A stretch of DNA of 64,000 nt from Zygnema cylindricum (taxonomy: Eukaryota; Streptophyta; Zygnematophyceae; Zygnematales; Zygnemataceae). Within the stretch, counting starts at the first letter, position 1. Every line of letters starts with the position of its first letter. The stretch covers positions 65,100 through 129,099 of the forward strand of contig JBBHKE010001418.1 of NCBI GenBank assembly GCA_037447655.1, given 5' to 3'. The position numbers were made by a program, and so were the translations under genes. Shown one piece after another: positions 49,392 through 61,011 of this stretch. The notes below the pieces were generated by a model, which was given only the letters and a program-made list of their open reading frames with translations, ran no database searches and was not told the origin of the DNA.

Positions 49392-51935
49392 GGCTGAAAA
49401 TGACTAATCATAAAAGTTTTGGCCATCAAACTTCTGGATACTATTAGAAGTGGCATGGCTAGGCCCATAACCTATTGGAGGTGGATTGGCGGAAGCCATG
49501 AAATTGTACACAAGAGAAAGATGAATGCATTGGAGAGAGGAATTGATTTGTATTTGGGATGATTTCATTAAGTGAGAAGAGTCACTTATATAGAAATATA
49601 TACAGTGCTAATTACCGTTTAGTCTAAACGTTCTACGCTACAGTGCAACAAAGGGTCTTAGTCTAGATTCTAATAAATGTATATAAGACAAAAGAAAGAC
49701 TGGACCGACGGTCAAAAGACTGGACCGACGGTCAAAGGACTTTGTACGTAGAAAAGACTAGACCGACGTATGTAATAAAAAGTACAAAAGACTGGACCGT
49801 CGTAAAGAAGTACGGACAGGACCAAAAGTAAGTCGAACAAATATGACGGCAAGACTTGACTGACGTAGGAAATGAAAAGTACGAACAAGACCACCGACAC
49901 ATATAATGTAAAGGTACAAAAGTGAACTTGACGCTAAATGACCCTTAACAGATTTTCTAACCTGGCATTTAAATTTCTGGAAATTTCTATAATTTTCTCC
50001 AAAGGTTTTCCGATAATTTGAAAAAAAGTTATGTCCATCTCGTAGCCCTTGCAGCAGTTCAATCATTGCCATTGCAAAAAATTTCCATGAAGAGTTTCCA
50101 CCAACAGCGTTAACCAACCTCCTCACACAATTTTCTCTATTTTGTCCTTTATGACCTAAATATAACGGCTCTAAAGTTCCATCCAGCTGCAGTTTGTCCT
50201 CATTTCCAATGAGAACCACATCTCCTTTTCGATTTTCCTTAACTTTGTTGACACAAAGTTGTCTTTTCCTTGTGAGAATTCAAAGAACGACTGGGCGCTT
50301 TTCTCATAAAAGTGCTCGACGAATCGGCGTGCGATTTCGCAGAAGGCGACCTTTGTCGGCGCGCAAGCTGTGGCGCGGATTCGTGAGCAGCAAACCATGG
50401 ACAAGAGAGAAACTATGGTAGAAGTCTTTCCTGTTCCAGGCGGACCTTGGATAAGTTGCAATGGATAAGCTGCAATTTGTTTCTCTGGTCAGAATTGAAT
50501 GCCAATCCTGAGGTAGGGATGGAGGTATGAGTAGAGGTAGAGTTGGAGGTAGGGTTAGAGTTAACTGCTCCCAAGACTCCACAAACAACTTCTGTTTGGT
50601 ATTCATTTAATCTTCTAAATCCACAGTATTGCTTCGCAATATTTGAAGCTCGCACGTTTTTCACATTGGTAAAGTCTACGTGTGACGTTGATACAATATT
50701 GTTATTATTGCTAGTATTGCACATAATCTCCTCCAAAATTTTGTTTTTTTTTGTTTTTGACGAAGTGCTTGATTTCCCTCTCACAGGAATTGGTGGTTCT
50801 AGAGCCTCCCATATTCGCTGAGGCGTAGCCAGGCTGTCAACTGCTATTCCGTACCATTTTTTTGCTTGAGAGTATCGGAAATTATTCATTATATTTGATG
50901 AGACATAAGTAAATGCTACATAGATCGATGTCTCGCTTCTTTGTACGGTTTTGGTGACGACAACCAAAAAATATTGTGTATTCTGCAAATTAGGGTTAAG
51001 AGTATTTTTTGGAACGAATGTTGAGATGAAAATCAGATCCGTCGGTTTGATTGGTCCTCCTTGACTTACACCATTTACTGGGGAATCGGAGGTATTGAAC
51101 CAAATTTTGATGAATTTTTTTATGCCAAATGGTTTCATCTGCTCTATGAATATTTCAAAGCATGGTTTTCTCAGAATATCCTCCAGATTTCTTTTTAAAC
51201 TTGCTCGACATTCCTCTACCAGAAGCCATGAGAAGCTCGAGAGATACGTCGGGAGACTTTCGAAAGAACGTGGCAATTGTGTAACCTGTAGTGTTGAAAA
51301 AACATGAATTCATATTAGAAGAGAAAATAGTGTGGAGTTTTTGTATATTGTATCAGGTAGCCGGCTCAACAAGGAAAAAGGCAATAAGTTCATTATAATT
51401 TTGCACAATTGCAACGTTACACAAAAAGGAAAATCACATTAATTCGACTTAGAAGTACTTCTGATTTTTTTTAGAACAATTTTGTAACTCGTATCATTGG
51501 AGATAACATAGATTCATATTAGAACTAAAAACTAATCTGGCAATACAATAACCTTATCAGTGGCACAAAAGGACAAAACATATATCTCATTTTAGATGTC
51601 TCCATTTTGTTGAGTCTTTTGCGGTTAAAAAAGCCTTACGTGTCCCGCGTAGTGAATTTTCTTACATTGTTTGAAAGGGAAAATTTATCGTCAGTGAAAA
51701 CTTTTAGCAATATTATTTTCTTCTTGTCAGCTGTTTTATTCACAACAAATTTGTTTGTTTTTAGGGTGTACCAACCAAGCGAAGGTGCATTTCCAATTAC
51801 CTTTCCCTTATGTAATTTCTCATCATAAATGTCTTCAATCTTCCTCATCAGAATTCCCCTTTCCAAGCCATATTCTTCGTCTCTAGTGATATTTTTCTTA
51901 TCTTCTCTACCTTGTCTTCTTTGGTATAACGACAT

Positions 51936-53372
51936 CTTCTTTTACGCAAGGTGTGCACCGATTTAAGCTCCGCTGGAGTGTTTTAAATTCGATTTTTCTT
52001 TCGAGCTATGGAAGTAAATTAGACAGTCATAGGAGAAGGTTACGGAAGTCAATCCTATAAAGATTGGCAGCTGCAGTCAAAAATAGCAAAAATATGACTC
52101 TTAATTGCATTGAAATTTGCACTGATGTTGTGGATGAACATTACAATTTCCCTAGTAAGAATTGTAATTTCCCAAGTAAGAAGTGTACAGTTTCATTTAC
52201 GTTTAACAAGGTGAGATCCGGGCCGTTAAATGTTGAACGGACGTCCAGATTCCGATTGCATTTATAGTTTTTTTTTGCCGTCGATTGGTACATTGGAGAA
52301 ACATGAATTGTAAGATTTGAATTGTATCGTAAACGTGAAGTTTGACAAGACTTCTTGACAGTAAGGGTATGTCTCCATGTGCTTAAGGGCTTTTTTCTGC
52401 GTTTTCCACGAAAACTTAGTGCCGTACCGCTTAACTTGAAGCCGTACAAATAAATGTAAAAAAGTAGAAGTACATTTTGCGTCATCCTCGAACTTAGACT
52501 GTACTACATGTTGTCGTCTTATGGTTTTCGACCCACGGCCACGTCAATAAACGTCATCTTCAACCTATATTTTAAAACACGTCGGCGACATCCGTGAAAT
52601 GTTGAGCAGACGGTCCGATTCCAATCGCATTTGCGGCTATTGTTTGCCGTCGATTGGTGCATTGCCAGAAACATGAACGACCCGTTTGGAAAAAAATGCT
52701 ACTTTAAAATTTGGATCTGGTCCGTTAAATGACTATCTGACGGTCCCGATTAAACGTCACATTTGCTGATAAGTGTTTTTTTCCCCCAATGACTCCACTT
52801 GTCTCGATCGCGATCCTCAATGCGACAAAATCCCGCAGGAATAAAGAGAGGTCTCCTTGCGAAACCACCAACAGTTGCTACATGCAATATCACGCTTGTC
52901 ACATGTAACCACACAACAACACGGACACCGTACAATGATGAATGAAATATCTTCACCGTCCGATACGAAACCGATCAGTTTTGACATGCCGCGTCATAGT
53001 CCAGCGACCAGTTTCTCCAGATTTTTGGGCCCCTAACAGCTGGCGCGTCATGCTGCTTCCATCTTTCGGTAATTGACTGTGCTGCGTAGCACGCAACACG
53101 TGGAATATAAAAATGGCACGCAAAAAGCGACGAATATTTTACTGTTTTTCATGAGATGACATTGGCTGTTTCGGATTTATCGGATTCGACCTAACATACT
53201 TTTGGCCATTTGCACAAAATTTTGTATGAACCATGACGAGGATATTTAACAGAAAATAGTGTACAAATGTACACAGTCGTACACAATTCGTACCTTTTTC
53301 GCGCTATTTTAACAAGGACAAGCACAAATTTTAGGGAATTGCTAATCGCAGAGACGATTTTTGCTTCGCGCA
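51936..53372. other. Upstream region of the helicase gene and repeat mosaic
   Basis: Possible promoter region of the minus-strand helicase. A block of about 90 bp (GTTGAACGGACG ... CCGTCGATTGGTACATTG) at 52226-52300 recurs as a diverged copy at 52598-52675. No gene was recognised. Confidence 0.45.
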
Positions 53373-53613
53373 GATAGTTGTCAGAAATTGTACGTTTGAA
53401 GTACATTTTCGTACAGCCTACGTACCTTTAAGTTTAGATTTGACGGTCAATCCGTCAAACAACTTTGACTGGCGAAATGTTGTAACGGCGGTTGAAAAGT
53501 GTCCCGGTTGCGAACGTCGACCGTCATAAAAAAAAACAATTCACACGGCCGACGCAAGTTTAGTGTAACAGAACTGCGGCAGCCACATATAAATAAAATT
53601 GGCTGCGCGCAGG

Positions 53614-54125
53614 TACACCGCGAATCGTAATTAGAGTAAATTACTCTAATTCGGTCGCTCGAAATTTCGCCTCTATCACATCAAATAGAGTAATCGATTC
53701 TATTTTTTTCATTATTCTAATTTAGGTGAGGTTTAATTAGCGTTTTTAATTCTAATATAGGTTCGTTTTAAATAGTGTGGAGTACGGACGACGTCCGACC
53801 ATGCAAAATTGTACTTTTATAAGTAAAAAAGTACAAATGATGATTTAATACAGGCCGTTATCATGTAAAAGCGTTTTAACAAACCGCGTAATGCAAACGT
53901 CATAGTGACGAATAACTGTACGTCTTGTCAGATTATGTACGAATACCTTATTTACAGTAGATGATATTGCCGCGCCAAATTAGAGTACACCGCATAAATT
54001 AAAGTAAATTCCCTTTTGAAAAAGCTCTATCACATAAATTAGCATTCATTACTCTAATTATTTTTTTTTGTTTTTTTACTCTAATTTTTTCATTACTCTA
54101 ATTAGTAATTACGATGCGCGGTGTA
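53614..54125. mobile_element. TA-flanked MITE with proven insertion site
   Basis: Ends CACCGCGAATCGTAATTAGA and TAATTACGATGCGCGGTG, TA on both sides. The opposite arm of the foldback element has the uninterrupted site (single TA at 54490-54491 between the AGGTAGTTTCTCAC flanks on the complement), which proves the insertion and the TA duplication. Confidence 0.9.
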
Positions 54126-54869
54126 GTTTCTCACTTAACGTGAGCTTCCACACACCGACATTTGAATTATGCACTTAGCCGCAAAAATATAATATAATCG
54201 CGAACCGTTATAAATTATAGGACGACGTACGACATCTATAAACTCGCACGAAACGAAATTAACTTCATACAAAATGAAAAGTTGTTTTTGTATGAAAGTT
54301 AATTTCGTTTCGTGCGAGTTTGAAGTTAATTTCGTTTCGTGCGAGTTTGAAGTTAATTTCGTTTCGTGCGAGTTTATAGATGTATTACGTCGTCCTATAA
54401 TTTATAACGGTTCGCGATTATATTATATTTTTGCGGCTAAGTGCATAATTCAAATGTCGGTGTGTAGAAGCTCACGTGAAGTGAGAAACTACCTGCGTGC
54501 AGCCATATTTATTTATATGTGGCTGCCGCAGTTCTGTTACAGTAAACTTGCGTCGGCCGTGTGAATTGTTTTTGCTTTGCCCTTTTTCTAAAAGGGGAAA
54601 GCATTGCAGTCGCCTTCGTCTCTGGTGTCAACGAGAATTGATCGTTGATTTTTTTTTTGAGATCTTGAGCCGTTGAATGTCTTGAGTTTTGTTTGTCGTC
54701 TTTGGTGACAGCGATTGTTGACCGTCGATTTTTTTTGGTGTAAGATCGTGAGCCGTTGAATGATTGTAGAATTTTGTTGTAATGAAAGTAGACACGTGGA
54801 TCAATGTTATTTGTTGTATCTCGCGAGGTTGTATTCTGCCGACGTAATAGTACCGCTGAAATAATGACG

Positions 54870-55455
54870 TACACCGCGAATTGTAATTAGAGTAATGAAA
54901 AAATTAGAGTAAAAAAACAAAGAAAAACAATTAGAGTAATTGACGCTAATTTATGTGATAAAGCTTTTCTAACTATGAAGTTTACTCTAATTTATTTAGC
55001 TATTCTATATTGGGTTATGTCGGCGATAATTATGTGCGCGATAATTATGAACACTAAATTACGTAGACGTACAAAATGTGTCAGTCCGGTATAGTATTGA
55101 CGTCATTATGGCGCTAATAATATTTGTCGCATTGAATGTCAGTTAATGTTCAAATTGACGACGATGCTGTCGACGAACGAGAGTTATGCGAACGGATTTT
55201 TTTCGATGTGATTGATTATTTTTGTTTAGTACGATTTCACGTGCGAGCGTGATTCTATTAAATCATTATTTGTACCTTTTTACTTATAAAAGTACAATTT
55301 TGCACGGTCAGACGTCGTCCGTACTCAACACTATTTAAATATAACCTATATTAGATTTTTTTACGCTAATTAAACCTCACCTAAATTAAAATAATGAAAA
55401 AATTAGAATCGATTACTCTATTTGATGTGATAGAGTCGATTTGGCGATTGTTAAA
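54870..55455. mobile_element. Truncated MITE, inverted relative of 53614-54125
   Basis: Starts TA then CACCGCGAATTGTAATTAGA. It contains in reverse order and orientation the same blocks as the 53614 element, including the ACTTATAAAAGTACAATTTT and GACGTCGTCCGTACT parts near 55283-55325. The far terminus is missing after GATAGAGTCGATTTGGCG. Confidence 0.65.
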
Positions 55456-56029
55456 TTTTGTTCCAATAGCAAAAACTAATCATTGTTTCTAATTTTTGAA
55501 CCCAATGCAAAATAATAGTAGATTATTCAATAATAAATCATTGTTTTTATTTTTTGAGTCCAATGCATATCATAATAGAGTATGTAACGCGGAAATAAGT
55601 TGACCTGGCAGACTAAATAGTATGACGCGTTGTGTATGCAAAAAGAGATGACGAAACTAAGTGGATTGATCAACTCGCATATTGATCATGTAAGGCGTTT
55701 AACTAAGCGTAAAAGTTTCCTATTGATTTGAGCGTGCGTCATTTTCTTATGAACAATATGAATGAATGGATTGAATATATAGTGTAGTATTAAATATTTT
55801 AATGTTAAACTTAGTATTCACACTAAACCGTTCGCATTGTGGGACCATTATTTGTTTAAGTAGAAAAGTATTGGTTTTTGATTATTATATTAAGGTGTTG
55901 CGTTTATATTTTTTATATTTTTATATCAATACATAATAGTACAAAAGAAGAAAACAAAAAAAAACACAAACGGAATAAATAAACACAATACAACCTTGAT
56001 GACATAACTAAGAAAGAAAAAGCATCAGA
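55456..56029. other. Non-coding AT-rich DNA
   Basis: Two copies of TAATCATTGTTT.TA.TTTTT near 55475 and 55542. No gene was seen. Confidence 0.4.
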
Positions 56030-56510
56030 CCTAACTAAGATCCAACCATCTTAGTCCAATGACCTAGAAGGCTGGAACAACATCAATATCAACTCGATGG
56101 CTGACTAACTCTACAAATTGTTCTTTTTTTGTTTATTACTTTAAGTACTTTTTGTGTTTCCGATCAAGCAACCTAGTCGTAGACTAAGATTCTTACATAA
56201 ACATCATTATCAACTCAAAGGCTGACTAACATTACAATCACTTCATTTTTTTATTTTTTTGGTTACTTTAATATTTTGTTTTAGTCTTTTTTTTTTTTAT
56301 CAACCATTTTAGTCATTAGATTTAGAGGTTGCCTGAGCATCATTATCAGCTCGAAGCTGACAAACATTACAAACATAATATTTGAATGTTAAATTACATT
56401 GATACTTTGGATTTTTTTTTTTAGTTTTTTTGATCAACTTTTTTAGTCTAAAGACTTAGAAAGTTGTTGAACATCATTATCAGCTCAGAGGCTGACCAAC
56501 ATTACAAATA
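56030..56510. repeat. Four diverged tandem copies of a repeat of about 130 bp
   Basis: The block CATCATTATCA.CTC..AGGCTGAC.AACATTACAA occurs with starts at 56081, 56202, 56338 and 56472. It follows a CTTAGTC.A-type box each time. The surrounding sequence has diverged much more than the block. Confidence 0.75.
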
Positions 56511-57407
56511 TTGGTATACAATATAATATAATACTTTGAATACTTTGTTGAGGTCATACTTTGAGTACTTTGTTTGTCTTTGAATGCTTTGTTGTGGTCA
56601 TACTTTGAATAGTTGTGGTCATACTTTGAATACTTTGGTTTTTGATACTTTGATGACTTTGTCTTTTTTTATGATAATACTTGAAATAAACAAGTATCAA
56701 ACGTGACAAATACTTTGATATACGTAGCCTATAATATTTAAAGGACTAAAAAAAAAATATAAAACCCTGAATTGGGTGTAAATCTAACCCTTTAAACCTT
56801 TAATGAAGTAAAAATAAAATGCTATTCAAGCTTCTAAAATCCCTACACACTAACATCTTTGGAAAAAATAATTTATAAAAAACTATATATATAAAAAACA
56901 CAAAAAAAATTGTTGCCTGAGTTATAGAAAATAAAAACACTCTTCTATTATCGATACTTGTTGAAAATGGGGTCCTTTGTCCTTTGATGTTTGTCACATT
57001 AAGATGACTCGTTGCTTTCCACCTGTACAAAGAAACACTAAAGTTAAAAAATTGTGTGTATTAGTTAAAAAACTCTAGCTAAGCGTCTGTATATGTAACA
57101 GTTGTAGTAATATCAGTTTTACAAGACAAAGTTACAATTATTTAAAAAAAAAAAAAAATGAAACACAAGTTTATATATTATGTTTTTTGGAAGTGTGATT
57201 GGTCAAAAAAAATAATTAATTTGTTAATTTTGATAATAAGAGATTTTTACCTTTATTCGTTAAGGAATTATTGTTGCAGTTTTTTCAAAACTTTCCAATT
57301 TGTAATGGAATTTGTTTTGAAAATTTCGAAAGAAGAACTACGTAAAAAAATAAAAAAATGTCATTTTTTTCAAAAAATTCTTATTCTTTTTACATACAAA
57401 TGAACAT
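56511..57407. other. Non-coding AT-rich DNA
   Basis: Several TACTTTGA/CATACTTTGAATACTTTG words at 56522-56660, then AT-rich DNA with no gene recognised. Confidence 0.5.
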
Positions 57408-57408
57408 T

Positions 57409-57487
<79 letters not shown>

Positions 57488-57872
57488 CCATCACCATCAT
57501 CATCATCATTATCATCATCATCATCATCATCATCATCTTCATCATCATCATCATCGTCATCATTGTTATCATCATCGTTATCATCATCATCATCATTACA
57601 TCATCATGATCATCATCATTACATCACCATCATCAACATCATCATCATCATCATTATCATCATCACGTCCATCATTACATTATCATCATTATCATCATCA
57701 TCTTCATCATCATCATCACCATCATCATTACATGATCATCATCATCAGCATTACATCATCATCATCATTACATCATCATCATCATCATCATCATTATCAT
57801 CATGATCTTCATCATCATCAACATCGTCAACATTGTTATCATCATCGTTATCATCATCAATTCGATTCAATT
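57408..57872. repeat. (ATC)n microsatellite
   Basis: About 465 bp of ATC repeats with scattered changes. The poly-Ile, poly-Met and Ser/His frames read through it are artefacts. Confidence 0.95.
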
Positions 57873-57897
57873 CAATCAATTGGTGACTATCATTAAT

Positions 57898-58575
<678 letters not shown>

Positions 58576-58700
58576 TGGATTATTCGATAGAGAAAAATTA
58601 TTTGAAACCGGTTCAAAATTTAGGAGACTAGGAAAACTCTTAGGTTTTTGAATTTTTGGTTTGAGTTGAGAGGAATCGTAACTAGAGGTTGTGAGCTACC

Positions 58701-58980
58701 TGTTGGAGGAATGTCCACTTCGGACTCCACACGTGTGTATCGCAGTATATGCTGGTTCGCCAGTGCGCCGTTAATTGCCGTAAATTCGGTTTCAGGCGCT
58801 TGCATGCACAATCGGCTGGGTAGCTCAGTTGGTAGAGCTAGTGTATGCCTAACACAAGGTCCCGGGTTCAATCCCCGGCTTGGCCATTTAACCAAAGTTT
58901 TCACTTTGGCGCCCATGCGATATGTAGAATATCGCCGATCCTCGACACGTGTGGAGTCCGAAGTGGACATTCCTCCAACA
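58701..58980. mobile_element. 280-bp TIR element carrying a tRNA-like gene
   Basis: The two 36-bp ends (58701-58736 and 58945-58980) are perfect inverted repeats, starting TGTTGGAGGAATG and ending CATTCCTCCAACA. The sequence CTACC directly flanks both sides (58696-58700 and 58981-58985), a likely 5-bp target duplication. Inside, between the ends, is a complete tRNA cloverleaf. TG...CA termini with 5-bp duplications recall LTR-integrase products, but here the ends are inverted, not direct. No protein is encoded. Confidence 0.85.
58814..58886 (+). tRNA. tRNA-like gene, anticodon GCC (Gly) by position
   Basis: The cloverleaf can be drawn fully. Acceptor stem GGCTGGG pairs with CTTGGCC (three G-T pairs). 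The D arm is GCTC/GAGC. The anticodon stem AGTGT/ACACA has four pairs and an A-A mismatch around loop ATGCCTA. A 5-nt variable loop follows, and the T arm CCGGG-TTCAATC-CCCGG is perfect. The internal Pol III boxes TAGCTCAGTTGG and GGTTCAATCC are intact, and a TTTT lies 13-16 nt downstream (58899-58902). T at position 37, where a purine is nearly universal, the weak acceptor stem and the stem mismatch suggest it is a tRNA-derived Pol III unit rather than a translating tRNA. There is no intron. Confidence 0.7.
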
Positions 58981-58985
58981 CTACC

Positions 58986-60200
58986 TCCAACTTGAAAAAA
59001 ATAAATAACTCTAGAGAATTGTTCGCTTTCATTCTTGGACTAAATGAATTTCAAACCCAAAAAGTAGATTCAAGCAAAATATAGTTAGGAACAAATATTC
59101 CAATTAAGTAATATCCTTCTTTCATTTAATTATGATTTTTTTTTTCAAAATTCAAAAAGTTTAAAATCAAGACAGAGCAAACACCACAAGTACCAGAATT
59201 TTCCATTGTTTCCGATAATAAAAATGAAAAAAATAGTGGATAAAATTAGACTTACTTCCTAGAATAGCATCCATGAGAATAGTCGACGTAAACGAAATCC
59301 AAAAAAAAAGTTGCCACGATGGTTGCTTCACTACAGAGTGACCTTCTAGTTTATGTCTCCTACAATTAATGGCTCCGATAGTTTATGCCTCCAAATATTT
59401 TTGTTCTTTACTGCCATAATTAAGCTCCAGTAACAAATTTAAACTAAGCCGTTCAATTTTGTTCAAAACTGACCAACAAAATTGCATAGAAAGGCTGCAC
59501 TTCCGAACTGAGTCAGAAATTCAGAAATTAAGCAATACCGTTCTTAAGGAGAAAGCTATACCATAGCTCTACATGCGAGAAAAGTCAAAGCACTTATTCA
59601 CCGGCGGATCCCCTTCAGCAGCCATGGCTGATTATCCAAAAGGGGCGTCCTTATCCGTCCATGTACGGCAGTGCGCAGGCGAAATAGACAGCGTAGATCG
59701 GTTATTTGTCACTTTCATAGTTTCATTCCGAAAACAAAGTAGCCGTACAAATTGTGTGCGGTGTACAAATTGCGTGCGGAGTACAAATTGCGTGGATTCT
59801 TAAATTTTGGCTTTGGGGACCTCATCCGCACAACCGCCAACCGCCAAGATGTACCGTTTCGAAACCGCACAAACACGAAAGTCCGTGTGCACCTTGTACG
59901 GAAAAAAATATAATTGTACGGAAACGACAACGACTTTAAGACAAGACACGGTTCATGCACGTGTAGCAGGCACCGACCGGGTAACTATTGAAGTAGGAAC
60001 GGTTCGTCAAAAGACACGTTTAGAAGAAACCCTTTTCGAACGGTTGTCCACCGAACGGTCCGCCGACAACCAATCGTCAAACAATCCAAGCCATATATAC
60101 GACCCGTACCGCACACTTGCGGCATGATAAACGGTCACGATAAACAGGACACGGTCAATGCCCGTGTAACGGGCATCAATTTACTAATACCATGCCACGT
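58986..60200. other. Non-coding DNA inside the large insertion
   Basis: Contains three GTACAAATTG.GTGCGG-type words at 59745-59790 and NNCCGAACGG-type words near 60045. No gene recognised. The open frame 59807-60127 has no motif. Confidence 0.4.
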
Positions 60201-60525
60201 TGTCGTGGTTCTCAAAATCCATACAATACTTGAATACCACCCTCAACCATAACGATGTTCGTACAAAATTGGTACAACACTATCGCATTATACATCGTAC
60301 TGTACAAAAAGAGGCCCTTGGCAACCAAAGGGCAAAGCACCCAGTCGCCCGCGACTATTATTTTTTTATGACGGTCGACGTTCGCAACCGGGACACTTTT
60401 TTAACCGCCGTTACAAAATTTCGTCAGTCAAAGTTGTTTGACGGATTGACCGTCAAATCTAAACTTAAAAGTACATATGCTGTACGAAAATGTACTTCAA
60501 ATGTACAATTTCTGACAACTATCTT

Positions 60526-61011
60526 CAACAAAGATTATTTTTGGTGGTTTTCGTTGGATTTGATTCCCACCTGTCCGAACGCGCGCGGCCCGTACGTGAC
60601 CTTTCCACGCGTAAACATTTTACACGTCCAGTGATTGATTACTCTCCTCCTTGAGAGAAATTAATCACTGGACGACGTGACCGCTTGCTTCGAAAACACG
60701 TAATCGGATGGTCGACGTTGTCGCCCAGAAGTTTGGAGAATCTTGATGCGCAGACAGTAATCATGTTAAAAAAAATTAAAAAAAATCAGTACGTCTCTGT
60801 ACGAAAATGAGTTGGATCTTTACGAAAGTACACTTTTTCCAGTAAAGAACCCCACTTTTCGCCTGATGGAGGTTCACCCTTAGTAGCATTTTTTCGTTTT
60901 TTTTTTTTTTTTTAACTTGTTGAAGTATTTCTGTCGTCTCTTCTTCTCTTTTCACTCTTTTACTTCAAGACAAAAAAAGTAAACTGAAATTTTAACGTTT
61001 TTTCTCACAAA
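60526..61011. other. Non-coding spacer with a hairpin
   Basis: A hairpin at about 60625-60675 (CGTCCAGTGATTGATTACTC and complement with one bulge) resembles the CTCGCGAG hairpins but its centre reads CTCCTCCTTGAG. The end motif CGCCTGATGGAGGTTCACCCTTAG near 60860-60883 matches TIR ends at 11480 and 13640. Confidence 0.5.

Larger units (their letters stand above)
43159..49950 (-). mobile_element. Ty1/copia LTR retrotransposon (decayed)
   Basis: LTRs at 49473-49950 (5') and 43159-43636 (3'), each 478 bp. Directly inside the 5' LTR is a primer binding site GGTTATGGGCC (49462-49472 on the minus strand), complementary to the anticodon arm of initiator tRNA-Met, as in Drosophila copia. Directly before the 3' LTR is a polypurine tract, TTGAGGGGGGG. 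The domain order gag, protease, integrase, RT, RNase H is that of copia. A 1.2-kb insertion splits integrase from RT, and there are several frame changes, so it cannot move by itself. It lies in what I infer is intron 2 of the helicase gene, in the same orientation as that gene. Confidence 0.9.
37779..51935 (-). pseudogene. SEN1-like superfamily 1 helicase gene, frame-broken, 7 exons
   Basis: Exons in coding order are 51666-51935, 49962-51285, 42148-42603, 40978-41283, 40398-40616, 39284-39570 and 37779-38245. Motifs occur in SEN1/SF1B order: GPPGTGKT (ATP P-loop), [49 protein letters not shown], then LNVAMTRAR. Relatives unwind RNA or RNA/DNA hybrids in transcription termination. Ahead of the helicase is a region with LPTYLSSFSWLLVEECRASL, as in plant family members. 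The C-terminus is Gly-rich. Intron 4 would be GC-AG. Four frame breaks are visible: a 14-bp tandem duplication at the P-loop (50448-50475), and breaks near 50255, 41050 and 40530. Exon lengths depart from phase by just the amounts these require. It is either a recent pseudogene or a gene with assembly errors. A partial tandem paralogue lies at 61667-64000. Confidence 0.75.

Noticed and set aside
57358-57609. Ile-rich, Met-rich and Ser/His-rich open frames on both strands
   Set aside because: They are readings of the ATC microsatellite and have no codon or motif support.
59807-60127. 106-aa open frame
   Set aside because: No motif, and it lies in GTAC-rich repeat mosaic inside the large insertion. 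Normal amino-acid variety alone is not enough.
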